DNA of 64,000 nucleotides from Burkholderiaceae bacterium (GTDB taxonomy: Bacteria > Pseudomonadota > Gammaproteobacteria > Burkholderiales > Burkholderiaceae_C), in NCBI GenBank assembly GCA_030123545.1, contig CP126124.1, positions 3,162,001 through 3,226,000 of the forward strand, written 5' to 3'. A program made the position numbers and the translations under genes. Below are positions 8,338 to 21,072 of this stretch, piece by piece. The notes beneath the pieces were generated by a model. That model worked only from the letters and a program-made list of their open reading frames with translations, did not search any database and was not told the DNA's origin. Within the stretch, counting starts at the first letter, position 1, and each line of letters starts with the position of its first letter.

Positions 8338-9093
8338 TCAAGTACGCAGCTTGTACCCGATGCGCAGCAGATGCACCGCCATCGCACCGACCAGCGCCAG
8401 CGCCGCGCCAACGACGCCCAGGCTGAGCCAGGGCGAGACGTCGCTGGCGCCGAAGAAACCGTAGCGGAACCCGTCGATCATGTAGAAGAACGGGTTCAGG
8501 TGGCTCACGGTACGCCAGAACGGCGGCAGCGAGTTGATCGAGTAGAACACGCCGGAGAGAAACGTCATCGGCACGATGATGAAGTTCTGGAACGCGGCCA
8601 TCTGATCGAATTTCTCGGCCCAGAGACCGGCGATCACGCCGAGCGAGCCGAGGATCGCCGCGCCGAGCACCGCGAACATCAGCACCCACAGCGGCGCGAC
8701 CATGCCCGGGTGGATGAAGAACCAGGTCGCGACCAGCACCCCGGTGCCGACCGCGACTCCGCGCAGCACCGACGAGCCGACGTACGCGATGAACCAGGTC
8801 CAGTGCGACAGCGGCGTGAGCAGCAGGAACACGAGGTTGCCCATGATCTTGCTCTGGATCAGCGACGACGAGCTGTTCGCAAACGAGTTCTGCAGCACGC
8901 TCATCATCACCAGCCCCGGCACCAGGAACGCGGTGTAGCCGACGCTGCCGAACACCGTGACCCGGCCCTGGAACACGTGGCCGAAGATCAGCAGGTACAG
9001 GATCGCGGTGACCACCGGCGCCGCCACCGTCTGGAAGCCGACCTTCCAGAAGCGCAACACCTCCTTGTACAGCAGGGTCTGCCAACCGTTCAT
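8338..9093 (-). CDS. ABC-2 type transporter permease (YadH-like)
   Basis: 251 aa from ATG 9091-9093 (MNGWQTLLYKEVLRFWKVG). Integral membrane protein with six predicted segments and the ABC-2 signature in the last third (SGVFYSINSLPPFWRTVSHLNPFFYMIDGFRYGFFG). Such permeases pair with a cytoplasmic ATPase to export lipids, polysaccharides or drugs; the substrate here is unknown. The cognate ATPase gene ends at 9200, 106 bp upstream, separated by a GC-rich repeat. The pair lies between the mla operon and bolA-murA, as in many Burkholderiales, which hints at an envelope role. Confidence 0.9.
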   Translation of the reverse strand: MNGWQTLLYKEVLRFWKVGFQTVAAPVVTAILYLLIFGHVFQGRVTVFGSVGYTAFLVPGLVMMSVLQNSFANSSSSLIQSKIMGNLVFLLLTPLSHWTWFIAYVGSSVLRGVAVGTGVLVATWFFIHPGMVAPLWVLMFAVLGAAILGSLGVIAGLWAEKFDQMAAFQNFIIVPMTFLSGVFYSINSLPPFWRTVSHLNPFFYMIDGFRYGFFGASDVSPWLSLGVVGAALALVGAMAVHLLRIGYKLRT

Positions 9094-9123
9094 TGGACGA
9101 CCTTCCACGCTGCGCTCATGTTT

Positions 9124-9199
9124 GCCCCCACGCTCCCCGCTACGCGTGGTTCTCTGCCCCCCAGAGGGGCGTTCGCGCCTTCGGGCGGCCGGGCGGCGC
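9124..9199. repeat. GC-rich spacer repeat of Comamonadaceae type
   Basis: The 106-bp gap between the ABC ATPase and permease genes is filled by runs such as CCCCCACGCTCC (9125-9136), a GCCCC...GGGGC hairpin (9146-9160) and GCCTTCGGGCGGCC (9177-9190). I recognise this pattern from intergenic regions of many Comamonadaceae genomes, where closely related sequences occur in many copies. Copy number here cannot be counted from one window. Confidence 0.45.
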
Positions 9200-10207
9200 T
9201 CATGGACTCTCCCCGATGCTGGCCGACTCGCGCGCGGCGGCGTCGGCCGCGGCGGCGGGGTCGTGGTCGCCGTCGCTGCCGGCGCCGGGCACCGCGCCAT
9301 AGGGGTGGCCGGCCATCACGTTCAGGAACACGTCTTCCAGATCCGCCTTGCGCACTTCGATGTCATGCGCTTGCAGCCCGGCCTCGCGCACCGCGGCCAG
9401 GTACTGCTCGATCTCGTTCGCGCTGTTCGCCGGAACCTGCACGATGCGGCCGGTAATGCGCGCCTTGTCCGCGAGATGCTTGGGCAGGTCGCTATCGATT
9501 TTGAAGCGAAGCACGTTGCTCGACGCCGAGTTCAGCAACTCCGAGGTCGGCGCGAGCGCGACCACGCGGCCGGCCTGCAGCATCGCGATGCGCCCGCACA
9601 GCGCCTCGGCCTCTTCCAGGTAGTGGGTCGTCAGCAGCACGGTGTGGCCCTGGCGGTTCAGCCGATCGACGAACTGCCACAGCGTCTGGCGCAACTCCAC
9701 GTCGACGCCGGCGGTGGGTTCGTCGAGCACGATCACCGGCGGCTTGTGCACCAACGCCTGCGCGACCAGCACGCGCCGCTTCATGCCGCCGGAGAGCTGG
9801 CGCATGTTGGCGTCGGCCTTGTCGGCCAGGCCCAGGTTGTTCAGCAGCTCGTCGATCCAGGCGTCGTTGCGGCGCACGCCGAAGTAGCCCGACTGCAGCC
9901 GCAGCGTCTCGCGCACGCTGAAGAATGGGTCGAACACCAGCTCCTGAGGGACCACGCCGAGCCGGTGCCGCGCCTGGGCGTAGTCGGCGATCACGTCATG
10001 GCCCTGCACCAGGGCGCGGCCGCCGCTGGCGCGCGTGAGGCCGGCGAGGATGCTGATCAGCGTGGTCTTGCCGGCGCCGTTCGGACCGAGCAGCCCGAAG
10101 AATTCACCCTCTTCGATGTCGAATGCGACCTGGTCCAGCGCCTTGAGCGGCTGGCCGTGCGGCAGGGCATAGATCTTCGAGACGGACTGGAACGAGACGG
10201 CGGGCAT
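9200..10207 (-). CDS. ABC-2 type transporter ATP-binding protein (YadG-like)
   Basis: 335 aa from ATG 10205-10207. Complete nucleotide-binding domain: Walker A GPNGAGKTT near residue 41, signature LSGGMKRR near 138, Walker B VIVLDEPTAGVD near 158-169, and switch His in TTHYLEEAE near 195. The last ~30 residues are an Ala/Gly/Asp-rich tail (GSDGDHDPAAAADAAARES) not needed for the fold. It energises the YadH-like permease encoded downstream on the same strand. Substrate unknown. It follows mlaB after 90 bp. Confidence 0.93.
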   Translation of the reverse strand: MPAVSFQSVSKIYALPHGQPLKALDQVAFDIEEGEFFGLLGPNGAGKTTLISILAGLTRASGGRALVQGHDVIADYAQARHRLGVVPQELVFDPFFSVRETLRLQSGYFGVRRNDAWIDELLNNLGLADKADANMRQLSGGMKRRVLVAQALVHKPPVIVLDEPTAGVDVELRQTLWQFVDRLNRQGHTVLLTTHYLEEAEALCGRIAMLQAGRVVALAPTSELLNSASSNVLRFKIDSDLPKHLADKARITGRIVQVPANSANEIEQYLAAVREAGLQAHDIEVRKADLEDVFLNVMAGHPYGAVPGAGSDGDHDPAAAADAAARESASIGESP

Positions 10208-10297
10208 GGGAACCCGTGATTTTACGGCGCGCAGCGCGGCGGGCCGTCCGGCGAACGCGCCGGCGCGGGCTACCGGGCTACCGACCCGGGATGCGGC

Positions 10298-10570
10298 TCA
10301 GGGCGATGCAGGCAGCAGTTCGCCGACGCCATACAGGCCGGCAAGCTCGCGCAGCCGCGCCGGCAGCCGCCGCACGCCGAATGTCTTGCCCAAGGTGCGC
10401 GCCTGGCGCCGGCATTCGAGCAGCACCGCCAGCGCCGAGGTATCGAACTTCTCCAGCGCGCCGGCGTCGACCACCACGACCTCGTCCGGCAAGGCGCGCA
10501 GCGCTTGCGCCAGCATCTGCAGGCAGGCGCTCGCCTGCGCCTGGGTCAGTTCGGCGGGCAGCACCAGCAT
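10298..10570 (-). CDS. mlaB: STAS-domain protein MlaB
   Basis: 90 aa from ATG 10568-10570, only 2 bp after the mlaC stop. The STAS fold is recognisable from the DEVVVVDAGALEKFDTSALAVLLE core (strand, loop with D-T-S-A, helix). In the Mla complex, MlaB binds the ATPase MlaF and is needed for its assembly or activity. The protein is short and poorly conserved, so the call rests on the STAS core plus position as the last gene of the mla operon. Confidence 0.88.
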   Translation of the reverse strand: MLVLPAELTQAQASACLQMLAQALRALPDEVVVVDAGALEKFDTSALAVLLECRRQARTLGKTFGVRRLPARLRELAGLYGVGELLPASP

Positions 10571-10572
10571 GC

Positions 10573-11223
10573 TCAGCTCCGGGCCGCGTTCGCCTTGTTC
10601 AACGCGGCGAGGCTGGAGATCAGGCCGTCGATCCCGTTCTTGTTGATCTGCTCGGCGAACTGGCTGCGGTAGGTATCGACCAGCCACACGCCCATCACGT
10701 TGAAGTTGTAGATCTTCCAGCCCGCGCCCTGCCCCGGCGTCTTCTCCATCCGGTAGTCGATCTGGATCGGATCGCCGCTGCCGCGCACCTCGGTGCGCAC
10801 CACGACGTCAGCGTCGCCCGGGTCAGCGCGCAGCGGTTTGACGTAAATCGTCTGGTCGCTGCTGACCTGCGACAGCGCGCCCGCGTAGGTGCGCACCAGC
10901 AGCGTCTTGAATTCCGCCTGCAGCTTTTCCTTCTGCTGCGGCGTCGCCTGGCGCCAGGCCGGGCCGACCGCCGATGCGGTCATGCGCTCGAAATCAGTGT
11001 TCGGCATGATCTTGCTGTCGACCAGCGCCATCACCTTGGCTGTGTCGCCGGAGCGGATCGACTTGTCGCTCTGGATGCTGGTCAGCACCTCGGTTGCCCA
11101 TTGCTTGATCAGCGCGTCCGGCGCCGTCGCATCGGCAGCGCGCGCGACCAGCGCGCCGCCGGCCGCGAGCGCCGCCACCAGCACCATGCCCAGTCGGGCC
11201 AGAACACGTCTATTCATCATCAT
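10573..11223 (-). CDS. mlaC: Periplasmic phospholipid-binding protein MlaC
   Basis: 216 aa starting at one of three adjacent ATGs (11215-11223) behind an AGGAGG at 11227-11232. A signal peptide is clear (MVLVAALAAGGALVARAADA). The Tol-Tol-Ttg2/MlaC domain follows, with KIMPNTDFERMT, AVGPAWRQATPQQKEKLQAEFKTLL and the C-terminal GVWLVDTYRSQFAEQINKNG. MlaC shuttles phospholipids across the periplasm between the MlaA outer-membrane complex and the inner-membrane MlaFEDB complex. Here mlaA is embedded between mlaD and mlaC, the usual beta-proteobacterial arrangement. Confidence 0.95.
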   Translation of the reverse strand: MMMNRRVLARLGMVLVAALAAGGALVARAADATAPDALIKQWATEVLTSIQSDKSIRSGDTAKVMALVDSKIMPNTDFERMTASAVGPAWRQATPQQKEKLQAEFKTLLVRTYAGALSQVSSDQTIYVKPLRADPGDADVVVRTEVRGSGDPIQIDYRMEKTPGQGAGWKIYNFNVMGVWLVDTYRSQFAEQINKNGIDGLISSLAALNKANAARS

Positions 11224-11381
11224 GGTTCCTCCTGCACGCGAAGCGGGCCAAACCCGCGTTCTCGAATAACGAATTGGACCAGAGCCGCGCCTACCGGTTT
11301 CGTTGCGATCCGGTCAGGCTATGCAACCTTGTGCAACAAGCTGTTGGCCCGAGACCTCTGATGCGTCGGGTGCATCGGCGC

Positions 11382-12185
11382 TCAACGCAGCGGAGACGGC
11401 AGGTTCCACTGGAACAGCGGCACGTTCTGGTTCTGCGGCGTCGGGCTCTGCTCGGTGCCGCTCGGTTCCTCGTTGCCGAGCCTGACACCGCGCGACTGCA
11501 GATAGGCGTCGCGCAGGAAGGCATACGGATCGAGCGCGGATTGCTGGAGCAGCGACGATGCGCGCAGCAGATTCGCGCGCGCGGAAATCGTCTGCAGCCC
11601 GTACAGCGCATTGCGGTCGTCGACCGGCGTCACGTAGCGGATCAGGTTGCCCTGCCAGTCGACCGGCAGCGCGGCGGTGTCGCGCACGGTGGAAGGCCCG
11701 AGCAGCGGCAGCACCAGGTACGGCCCGGCCGGAAAGCCCCAGCGACCCAGCGTGCGGCCGAAATCCTGCTTGTGGCGCGGCACGCCGGCCTCGCCCGCGA
11801 TATCGAGCAGGCCGCCGAAACCGATCACCGTGTTGAACGAGAAGCGCACGAAATTGTCGAACGCGTCCTGCCCGCGCAGTTGCAGCACGCTGTTCACCGC
11901 GGACCACGCGTCGCCGAGGTTGCCGAAGAAGTTGCTGACACCCTTGCGCACGAACGACGGCGTCACCTGCACGTAGGCGGTGGCCACCGGTTTCAGCACC
12001 GCGCGGTCCACCGCGTCGTTGAACTTGTACATGCTGCGGTTGTACGGCTCGAACGGATCGTGCGGGTTCGCGTTCGGTCCGGTCGCGCAGCCGGAAATCA
12101 GCATGAATGCGGCCATGGCCGCTGCCATTGCTGGGCGGTTTGCTATGCTTTTTGAAGCAAACCGACGATCGTCGTCGCGGCTCAT
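11382..12185 (-). CDS. mlaA: Outer-membrane lipoprotein MlaA (VacJ)
   Basis: 267 aa from ATG 12183-12185, whose ATGA overlaps the mlaD stop, giving translational coupling. The lipobox LISGC ends at Cys33, so the mature form is a lipoprotein. The MlaA/VacJ core follows: DPFEPYNRSMYKFNDAVD, a long hydrophobic helix region, and GFPAGPYLVLPLLGPSTVRD. MlaA removes mislocalised phospholipid from the outer leaflet of the outer membrane. The N-terminus before the signal peptide is unusually long (FASKSIANR at residues 9-17) and is encoded by an AT-rich palindrome at 12137-12163, so an original start at Met20 is possible. The 158 bp up to mlaC show no gene. Confidence 0.93.
   Translation of the reverse strand: MSRDDDRRFASKSIANRPAMAAAMAAFMLISGCATGPNANPHDPFEPYNRSMYKFNDAVDRAVLKPVATAYVQVTPSFVRKGVSNFFGNLGDAWSAVNSVLQLRGQDAFDNFVRFSFNTVIGFGGLLDIAGEAGVPRHKQDFGRTLGRWGFPAGPYLVLPLLGPSTVRDTAALPVDWQGNLIRYVTPVDDRNALYGLQTISARANLLRASSLLQQSALDPYAFLRDAYLQSRGVRLGNEEPSGTEQSPTPQNQNVPLFQWNLPSPLR
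12137..12163. repeat. AT-rich palindrome inside the mlaA 5' coding region
   Basis: GGTTTGCT at 12137-12144 is exactly inverted at 12156-12163 (AGCAAACC) around an 11-bp AT-rich centre. It resembles other GCTATG/GCTTC...AGC-type short repeats in this window (24698-24720, 35896-35919, 42665-42681, 58165-58181). It encodes residues 8-17 of MlaA. Confidence 0.5.
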
Positions 12186-12667
12186 TTCTTCCCGTTCGCG
12201 TCTCCGGCGGGCCCTTCTGCCGCCTTGTTGAAGATCAACCGGCTGATCAGATTCTCCAGCACCACCGCCGACTGAGTGTTGGTGACCGTGTCGCCGGCGG
12301 CGAGCATCTTCGCGTCGGCGCCGGCCTCGATGCCGATGTACTGCTCGCCGAGCAGGCCGCTGGTCAGAATCTTCAGCGAGCTGTCCTTCGGGAACTGGTA
12401 GGCCTTGTCCATCGCGAGCATGACGCGGGCCTGGTAGGTCTTGTCGTCGAACCCGATCGCCTCGACCCGTCCGACCACGACGCCGGCGCTCTTGACCGGC
12501 GCCTTGGGCTTGAGGCCGCCGATATTGTCGAACCGGGCCGTGATCTGGTAGGTCGACTGGAAATTCAGCGACAGCAGATTGGCAGCCTGCAGCGCCAGGA
12601 ACAGCAGCGCCGCGATGCCGAGCACCACGAACAGACCGACCCATAAATCAAGCTTCGAGCGTTGCAT
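12182..12667 (-). CDS. mlaD: MCE-domain phospholipid-binding protein MlaD
   Basis: 161 aa from ATG 12665-12667 (MQRSKLDLWVGLFVVLG). One N-terminal membrane anchor (residues ~7-28), then a single MCE domain (FDNIGGLKPKAPVKSAGVVVGRV through LLGEQYIGIEAGA), forming the hexameric ring that holds lipid at the inner membrane. Length is normal for MlaD. It is followed by mlaA in ATGA overlap and preceded by mlaE with a 14-bp gap, so it is part of one operon. Confidence 0.96.
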   Translation of the reverse strand: MQRSKLDLWVGLFVVLGIAALLFLALQAANLLSLNFQSTYQITARFDNIGGLKPKAPVKSAGVVVGRVEAIGFDDKTYQARVMLAMDKAYQFPKDSSLKILTSGLLGEQYIGIEAGADAKMLAAGDTVTNTQSAVVLENLISRLIFNKAAEGPAGDANGKK

Positions 12668-12681
12668 GCGAATTCTTTCCG

Positions 12682-13464
12682 TCAGACACTGAACATCAGC
12701 GCAGTGAGGATGAAGTCCAGACCGAGCACCGTCAGCGACGCCATCACCACCGTGCGCGTGGTCGCGCGCGAAACGCCCTCGGGCGTCGGCACCGCCTCGA
12801 AACCCTGCAGCAGCGCGATGAAGGTCACCGCCAGGCCGAACACCAGGCTCTTGAGCACGCCGTTGCCGACATCGTTCCACACATCGACCCCGCCCTGCAT
12901 CTGGCTCCAGAACGCGCCCGGGTCGATGCCGATCATCACGACGCCGACCACCCAGCCGCCGATCACGCCGACCGCGCTGAACACCGCTGCCAGCAGCGGC
13001 ATCGCGATCACGCCGCCCCAGAAGCGCGGCGCGAGGATGCGGCTGACCGGATCGACCGCCATCATCTCCATCGCCGACAGCTGCTCGCCGGCCTTCATCA
13101 GTCCGATGCCCGCGGTCAGCGAGGTGCCGGCGCGCCCGGCGAACAGCAGCGCGGTGATCACTGGCCCGAGCTCGCGCACCAGGCTCAGCGCGACCAAGAG
13201 ACCCAGCGCCTCGGAGGATCCATAGCGCTGCAGCGTGTAGTAGCCCTGCAATGCGAGCACGAAGCCGACGAACAGGCCGGAGACGGTGATGATCGCGAGC
13301 GAGTAGTTGCCGAGGAAATGAACCTGATCGCGGATCAGCCCGAAGCGGCGAAAGCTCGGGCCGGCGAGCGCGAGCAGCCGCGCGAACAGCCGCGTCGCGC
13401 GCCCGATGTCGGCCAGCTTGCAGCGCACTGCAAAGCCGAGGTCGGACGGGCCGGCCCAGCTCAT
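12682..13464 (-). CDS. mlaE: Lipid-asymmetry ABC transporter permease MlaE
   Basis: 260 aa. Five or six membrane segments and the MlaE/YrbE signature (VALSLVRELGPVITALLFAGRAGTSLTAGIGLMKAGEQLSAMEMMAVDP), where the E-L-G-P and AGRAG motifs contact MlaF. Forms the membrane core of the MlaFEDB phospholipid transporter. Its start overlaps the mlaF stop by 4 bp (ATGA at 13461-13464). Confidence 0.97.
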   Translation of the reverse strand: MSWAGPSDLGFAVRCKLADIGRATRLFARLLALAGPSFRRFGLIRDQVHFLGNYSLAIITVSGLFVGFVLALQGYYTLQRYGSSEALGLLVALSLVRELGPVITALLFAGRAGTSLTAGIGLMKAGEQLSAMEMMAVDPVSRILAPRFWGGVIAMPLLAAVFSAVGVIGGWVVGVVMIGIDPGAFWSQMQGGVDVWNDVGNGVLKSLVFGLAVTFIALLQGFEAVPTPEGVSRATTRTVVMASLTVLGLDFILTALMFSV

Positions 13465-14291
13465 GGCCGCCTCCGTCGCGACGGCTCGGCGCCGAAGTCC
13501 TGCTCTATCGTCGGGCCCGGATAGTGGAAATGCACCGGCCCGTCCGGCAGCGCGTTGACGAACTGCCGCACCAGCGGATCCTCGCCGTGCCGCACCGCGT
13601 CGGGCGTGCCCTGCGCGGCGATCTTGCCGTTGGCCAGCACGATCACCTGGTCCGCGATGCGGAAGGTCTCATCCAGGTCGTGCGAGACCACGATGCTGGT
13701 CAGACCCATCGCGTCGTTGAGCTGTCGGATCAGCCGCGCCGCGGTGCCGAGCGAAATCGGGTCGAGCCCGGCGAACGGCTCGTCGTACATCACCAGTTCC
13801 GGGTCGAGCGCGATCGCGCGCGCCAGCGCGACCCGGCGCGCCATGCCGCCGGAGATCTCGGACGGCATCAGCGCGCGCGCCCCGCGCAGGCCGACTGCGC
13901 CAAGCTTCATCAGCACGATGTCGCGGATCAGCGGCTCGGGCAGGTCGGTGTGCTCGCGCAGCGGGAACGCGACGTTCTCGAACACGTTCAGATCGGTGAA
14001 CAGCGCGCCGAACTGAAACAGCACGCCCATGCGCCGGCGCGCCGCATACAGTGCAGCCGGGTCCATCCGGGCCACGTCGGCCCCGTTCACCAGCAGCTCG
14101 CCGCGCTGCGCCCGCTGCTGGCCGCCGATCAGGCGCAGCACCGTGGTCTTGCCGCCGCCCGACGCACCCATCAGCGCCGTCACCTTGCCGCGTGGCACGG
14201 TGAACGAAATGTCGTCCAGCACCAACCGCTCACCGTAGCCGAAGCACAGGTGCCGGATGTCGACGATCGGGTCGGAGCCTTTGCTATCCAT
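13461..14291 (-). CDS. mlaF: Lipid-asymmetry ABC transporter ATP-binding protein MlaF
   Basis: 276 aa from ATG 14289-14291 (MDSKGSDPIVDIRHLCFGYGER). Nucleotide-binding domain with Walker A GASGGGKTT near residue 46, signature EISGGMARRVALARA near 145, Walker B LVMYDEPFAGLDPI near 168-181, and a switch His in VSHDLDE. Powers phospholipid transfer by MlaFEDB. It is the first gene of the leftward mla operon; the gltBD terminator lies immediately upstream, so a promoter must lie within about 14292-14330 or the gap beyond it, but none is obvious. Confidence 0.96.
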   Translation of the reverse strand: MDSKGSDPIVDIRHLCFGYGERLVLDDISFTVPRGKVTALMGASGGGKTTVLRLIGGQQRAQRGELLVNGADVARMDPAALYAARRRMGVLFQFGALFTDLNVFENVAFPLREHTDLPEPLIRDIVLMKLGAVGLRGARALMPSEISGGMARRVALARAIALDPELVMYDEPFAGLDPISLGTAARLIRQLNDAMGLTSIVVSHDLDETFRIADQVIVLANGKIAAQGTPDAVRHGEDPLVRQFVNALPDGPVHFHYPGPTIEQDFGAEPSRRRRP

Positions 14292-14299
14292 GCGCACAC

Positions 14300-14323
14300 A
14301 AAAAAAGCCGGAGACGCTCCGGC
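14300..14323 (-). terminator. Rho-independent terminator of gltBD
   Basis: On the reverse strand GCCGGAG (complement of 14317-14323) pairs with CTCCGGC (complement of 14307-14313) around a 3-nt loop, followed by seven T residues (A-run at 14300-14306). It is oriented for leftward transcription leaving gltD, 226 bp beyond the gltD stop and just before mlaF. The hairpin is close to the mlaF start codon. Confidence 0.8.
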
Positions 14324-14473
14324 CGATGCATGATAAGGGATAAGTTTGCCAGTTGCAGGCGCGCGCGCCGGGCCCGAAGGCACGCACCAAGTGCCCGCGT
14401 TACACAAGTTTCCGTGCGGCAACGCGTGGAAATCCACCGAAATACTGGTCGGCCTGCCAGGCACTCTCGGACG

Positions 14474-14496
14474 GCGTGGCGGCCTTCCCGCCACGC
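14474..14496. other. Second hairpin downstream of gltD
   Basis: GCGTGGCGG (14474-14482) is exactly inverted at 14488-14496 with a 5-nt loop and no T-run. It lies in the 257-bp gap between gltD and mlaF, which otherwise contains only the terminator. It may protect the gltD mRNA 3' end or be a repeat remnant. Confidence 0.35.
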
Positions 14497-14548
14497 ACGC
14501 GGTCAGCGCGCGTGTTCCTCTTGCGCCCGAAGGGCGATTCGTGAGGGA

Positions 14549-16015
14549 CTACCGGGGCAACTCGGAGTAGCCCATTAGAAACTCGTCAACGGCCCGTGCC
14601 GCCTGCCGACCCTCACGAATCGCCCACACGACCAGACTCTGCCCGCGGCGCATGTCGCCGGCCGCGAACACGCCGGGCACGCTGGTCGCGTAGCCGCCAA
14701 TCACGTCGGTGCCGGCCTTCGCATTGCCGCGTGCGTCGCGCTCGATGCCGAACGCGTCGAGCACGCTGGCGACCGGCGCGACGAAGCCCATCGCAAGCAG
14801 CACCAGTTCGGCCGGAAACACGCGCTCGGTGCCGGCAACTTCGGTCATCCAGCCGTCCTTCCATTCGACCTGCACCGTCGCAAGGCCGGTGACGCGCCCC
14901 TTCTCGCCGGCGAACGACTTCGTCGCGATCGCGAACTCGCGCTCGCAGCCCTCCTCGTGGCTGGAGCTAGTGCGCAGCTTGATCGGCCAGTACGGCCAGG
15001 TCAGCGGCCCGTTCTCGTGCAGCGGCGGCTGCGGCAGCAGTTCGAACTGGGTCACGCTCTTCGCGCCATGGCGATTGCTGGTGCCGACGCAGTCCGAGCC
15101 GGTGTCGCCGCCGCCAATCACGATCACGTGCTTGCCGGCGGCCGAGATCTGTCCCTTGACCTTGCCGCCGGCGTTGACCTTGTTCTGCTGCGGCAGGAAC
15201 TCCATCGCGAAATGGATGCCGGTCAGGTCGCGCCCCGGCACCGGCAGATCGCGCGACTGCTCGGCGCCGCCAGTGAGCAGCACCGCGTCGAATTCGCGGC
15301 GCAACTGCTCGGGCGTGACCGTCTCCTTCGCGTCGTTCTGCACCTTGGTGTCATTGGTGAGCGCGCCGACCAGCACGCCGGTGCGAAAGCGCACGCCTTC
15401 CTTTTGCATCTGGTCGACGCGGCGGTCGATATGCGTCTTCTCCATCTTGAAATCGGGAATGCCGTAGCGCAGCAGGCCGCCGATCCGGTCGTTCTTCTCG
15501 AACAGCGTCACGTCGTGGCCGGCGCGCGCGAGCTGCTGCGCCCCCGCCATGCCGGCCGGGCCGGAGCCGACCACGGCCACCCTCTTGCCGGTGCGGTGCT
15601 TCGGAAACTGCGGCGTGACCCAGCCTTCGGCCCAGGCGCGGTCGATGATCGCGCGCTCCAGCGACTTGATGCCGACCGGATCGTCGTTGATGTTGAGCAC
15701 GCAGGCCGCCTCGCACGGCGCCGGGCAGATGCGGCCGGTGAAGTCGGGAAAGTTGTTGGTCGAATCGAGGACCGTGAATGCGTTCTTCCAGTCGTCGTTG
15801 TAAACGAGGTCGTTGAAGTCGGGGATGATGTTGTTGACCGGGCATCCGTTGCTGCAGGTCGGCGTGCCGCAATCCATGCAGCGCGCGGCCTGGATCCGCG
15901 CCTGCGCGGTTTCCAGCCCTGCGACGAACTCGTGGTAGTTCTTGACACGCTCGGCAACCGGCGCGTAGCTCTCTTCGACGCGCGCGAATTCCATGAAGCC
16001 AGTGATCTTTCCCAT
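14549..16015 (-). CDS. gltD: Glutamate synthase [NADPH] small subunit
   Basis: 488 aa from ATG 16013-16015 (MGKITGFMEFAR). Supplies electrons from NADPH via FAD and Fe-S clusters to GltB. The N-terminal cysteine pattern (CMDCGTPTCSNGCPVNN near residues 47-63, and CPAPCEAAC near 103-111) marks the two [4Fe-4S] sites. A FAD-binding VAVVGSGPAGMAGA lies near 151 and an NADPH-binding VIVIGGGDTGSDC near 300. The end carries the GDMRRGQSLVVWAI FAD motif. Length is as expected (about 480). It follows gltB after 73 bp and ends before the terminator at 14300-14323. Confidence 0.98.
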   Translation of the reverse strand: MGKITGFMEFARVEESYAPVAERVKNYHEFVAGLETAQARIQAARCMDCGTPTCSNGCPVNNIIPDFNDLVYNDDWKNAFTVLDSTNNFPDFTGRICPAPCEAACVLNINDDPVGIKSLERAIIDRAWAEGWVTPQFPKHRTGKRVAVVGSGPAGMAGAQQLARAGHDVTLFEKNDRIGGLLRYGIPDFKMEKTHIDRRVDQMQKEGVRFRTGVLVGALTNDTKVQNDAKETVTPEQLRREFDAVLLTGGAEQSRDLPVPGRDLTGIHFAMEFLPQQNKVNAGGKVKGQISAAGKHVIVIGGGDTGSDCVGTSNRHGAKSVTQFELLPQPPLHENGPLTWPYWPIKLRTSSSHEEGCEREFAIATKSFAGEKGRVTGLATVQVEWKDGWMTEVAGTERVFPAELVLLAMGFVAPVASVLDAFGIERDARGNAKAGTDVIGGYATSVPGVFAAGDMRRGQSLVVWAIREGRQAARAVDEFLMGYSELPR

Positions 16016-16088
16016 GATGTCCTGTCCGTTTGCGTTTTTCGCCGGCGGCCGCGTTTCCTCGCGGCCGCGGCCCGTCAATTGGCGATGA

Positions 16089-20885
<4,797 letters not shown>

Positions 20886-20916
20886 GCCGCACTCCTGAAT
20901 GATTCGCAGAAAATGA

Positions 20917-20945
20917 AGTTTAAAGCCGAATACAGGCGCACCCAA
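20917..20945 (-). promoter_or_regulatory. Candidate sigma70 promoter for gltB
   Basis: On the reverse strand TTGGGT (complement of 20940-20945) is followed after exactly 17 nt by TAAACT (complement of 20917-20922), 32 nt before the gltB start. It is a moderate match to TTGACA/TATAAT and lies between gltB and the Y1-transposase-associated sequence motifs. Confidence 0.35.
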
Positions 20946-20957
20946 GAAAATTAATTG

Positions 20958-21026
20958 GGGTCAGACTCCGTTTTAATTCACTTCATATTTCCAGTTAAAT
21001 TATTGGGGACACATTAATTCCTGTGG
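20958..21026. repeat. RAYT-associated flank motifs (GGGGTCAGACTCC / GGGGACACATTAATTC)
   Basis: Two GGGG-led motifs, GGGGTCAGACTCC near 20957-20969 and GGGGACACATTAATTC near 21005-21020, lie in AT-rich DNA directly downstream of the Y1 transposase gene. Closely similar words recur beside REP-associated tyrosine transposase genes in many bacteria, where they are probably recognised by the enzyme. Base composition differs sharply from the surrounding GC-rich genes. Confidence 0.5.
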
Positions 21027-21072
21027 ATAGCAGGACAAATACCCGCCCAGCCCTGAATATCGGCCGGTGCCG

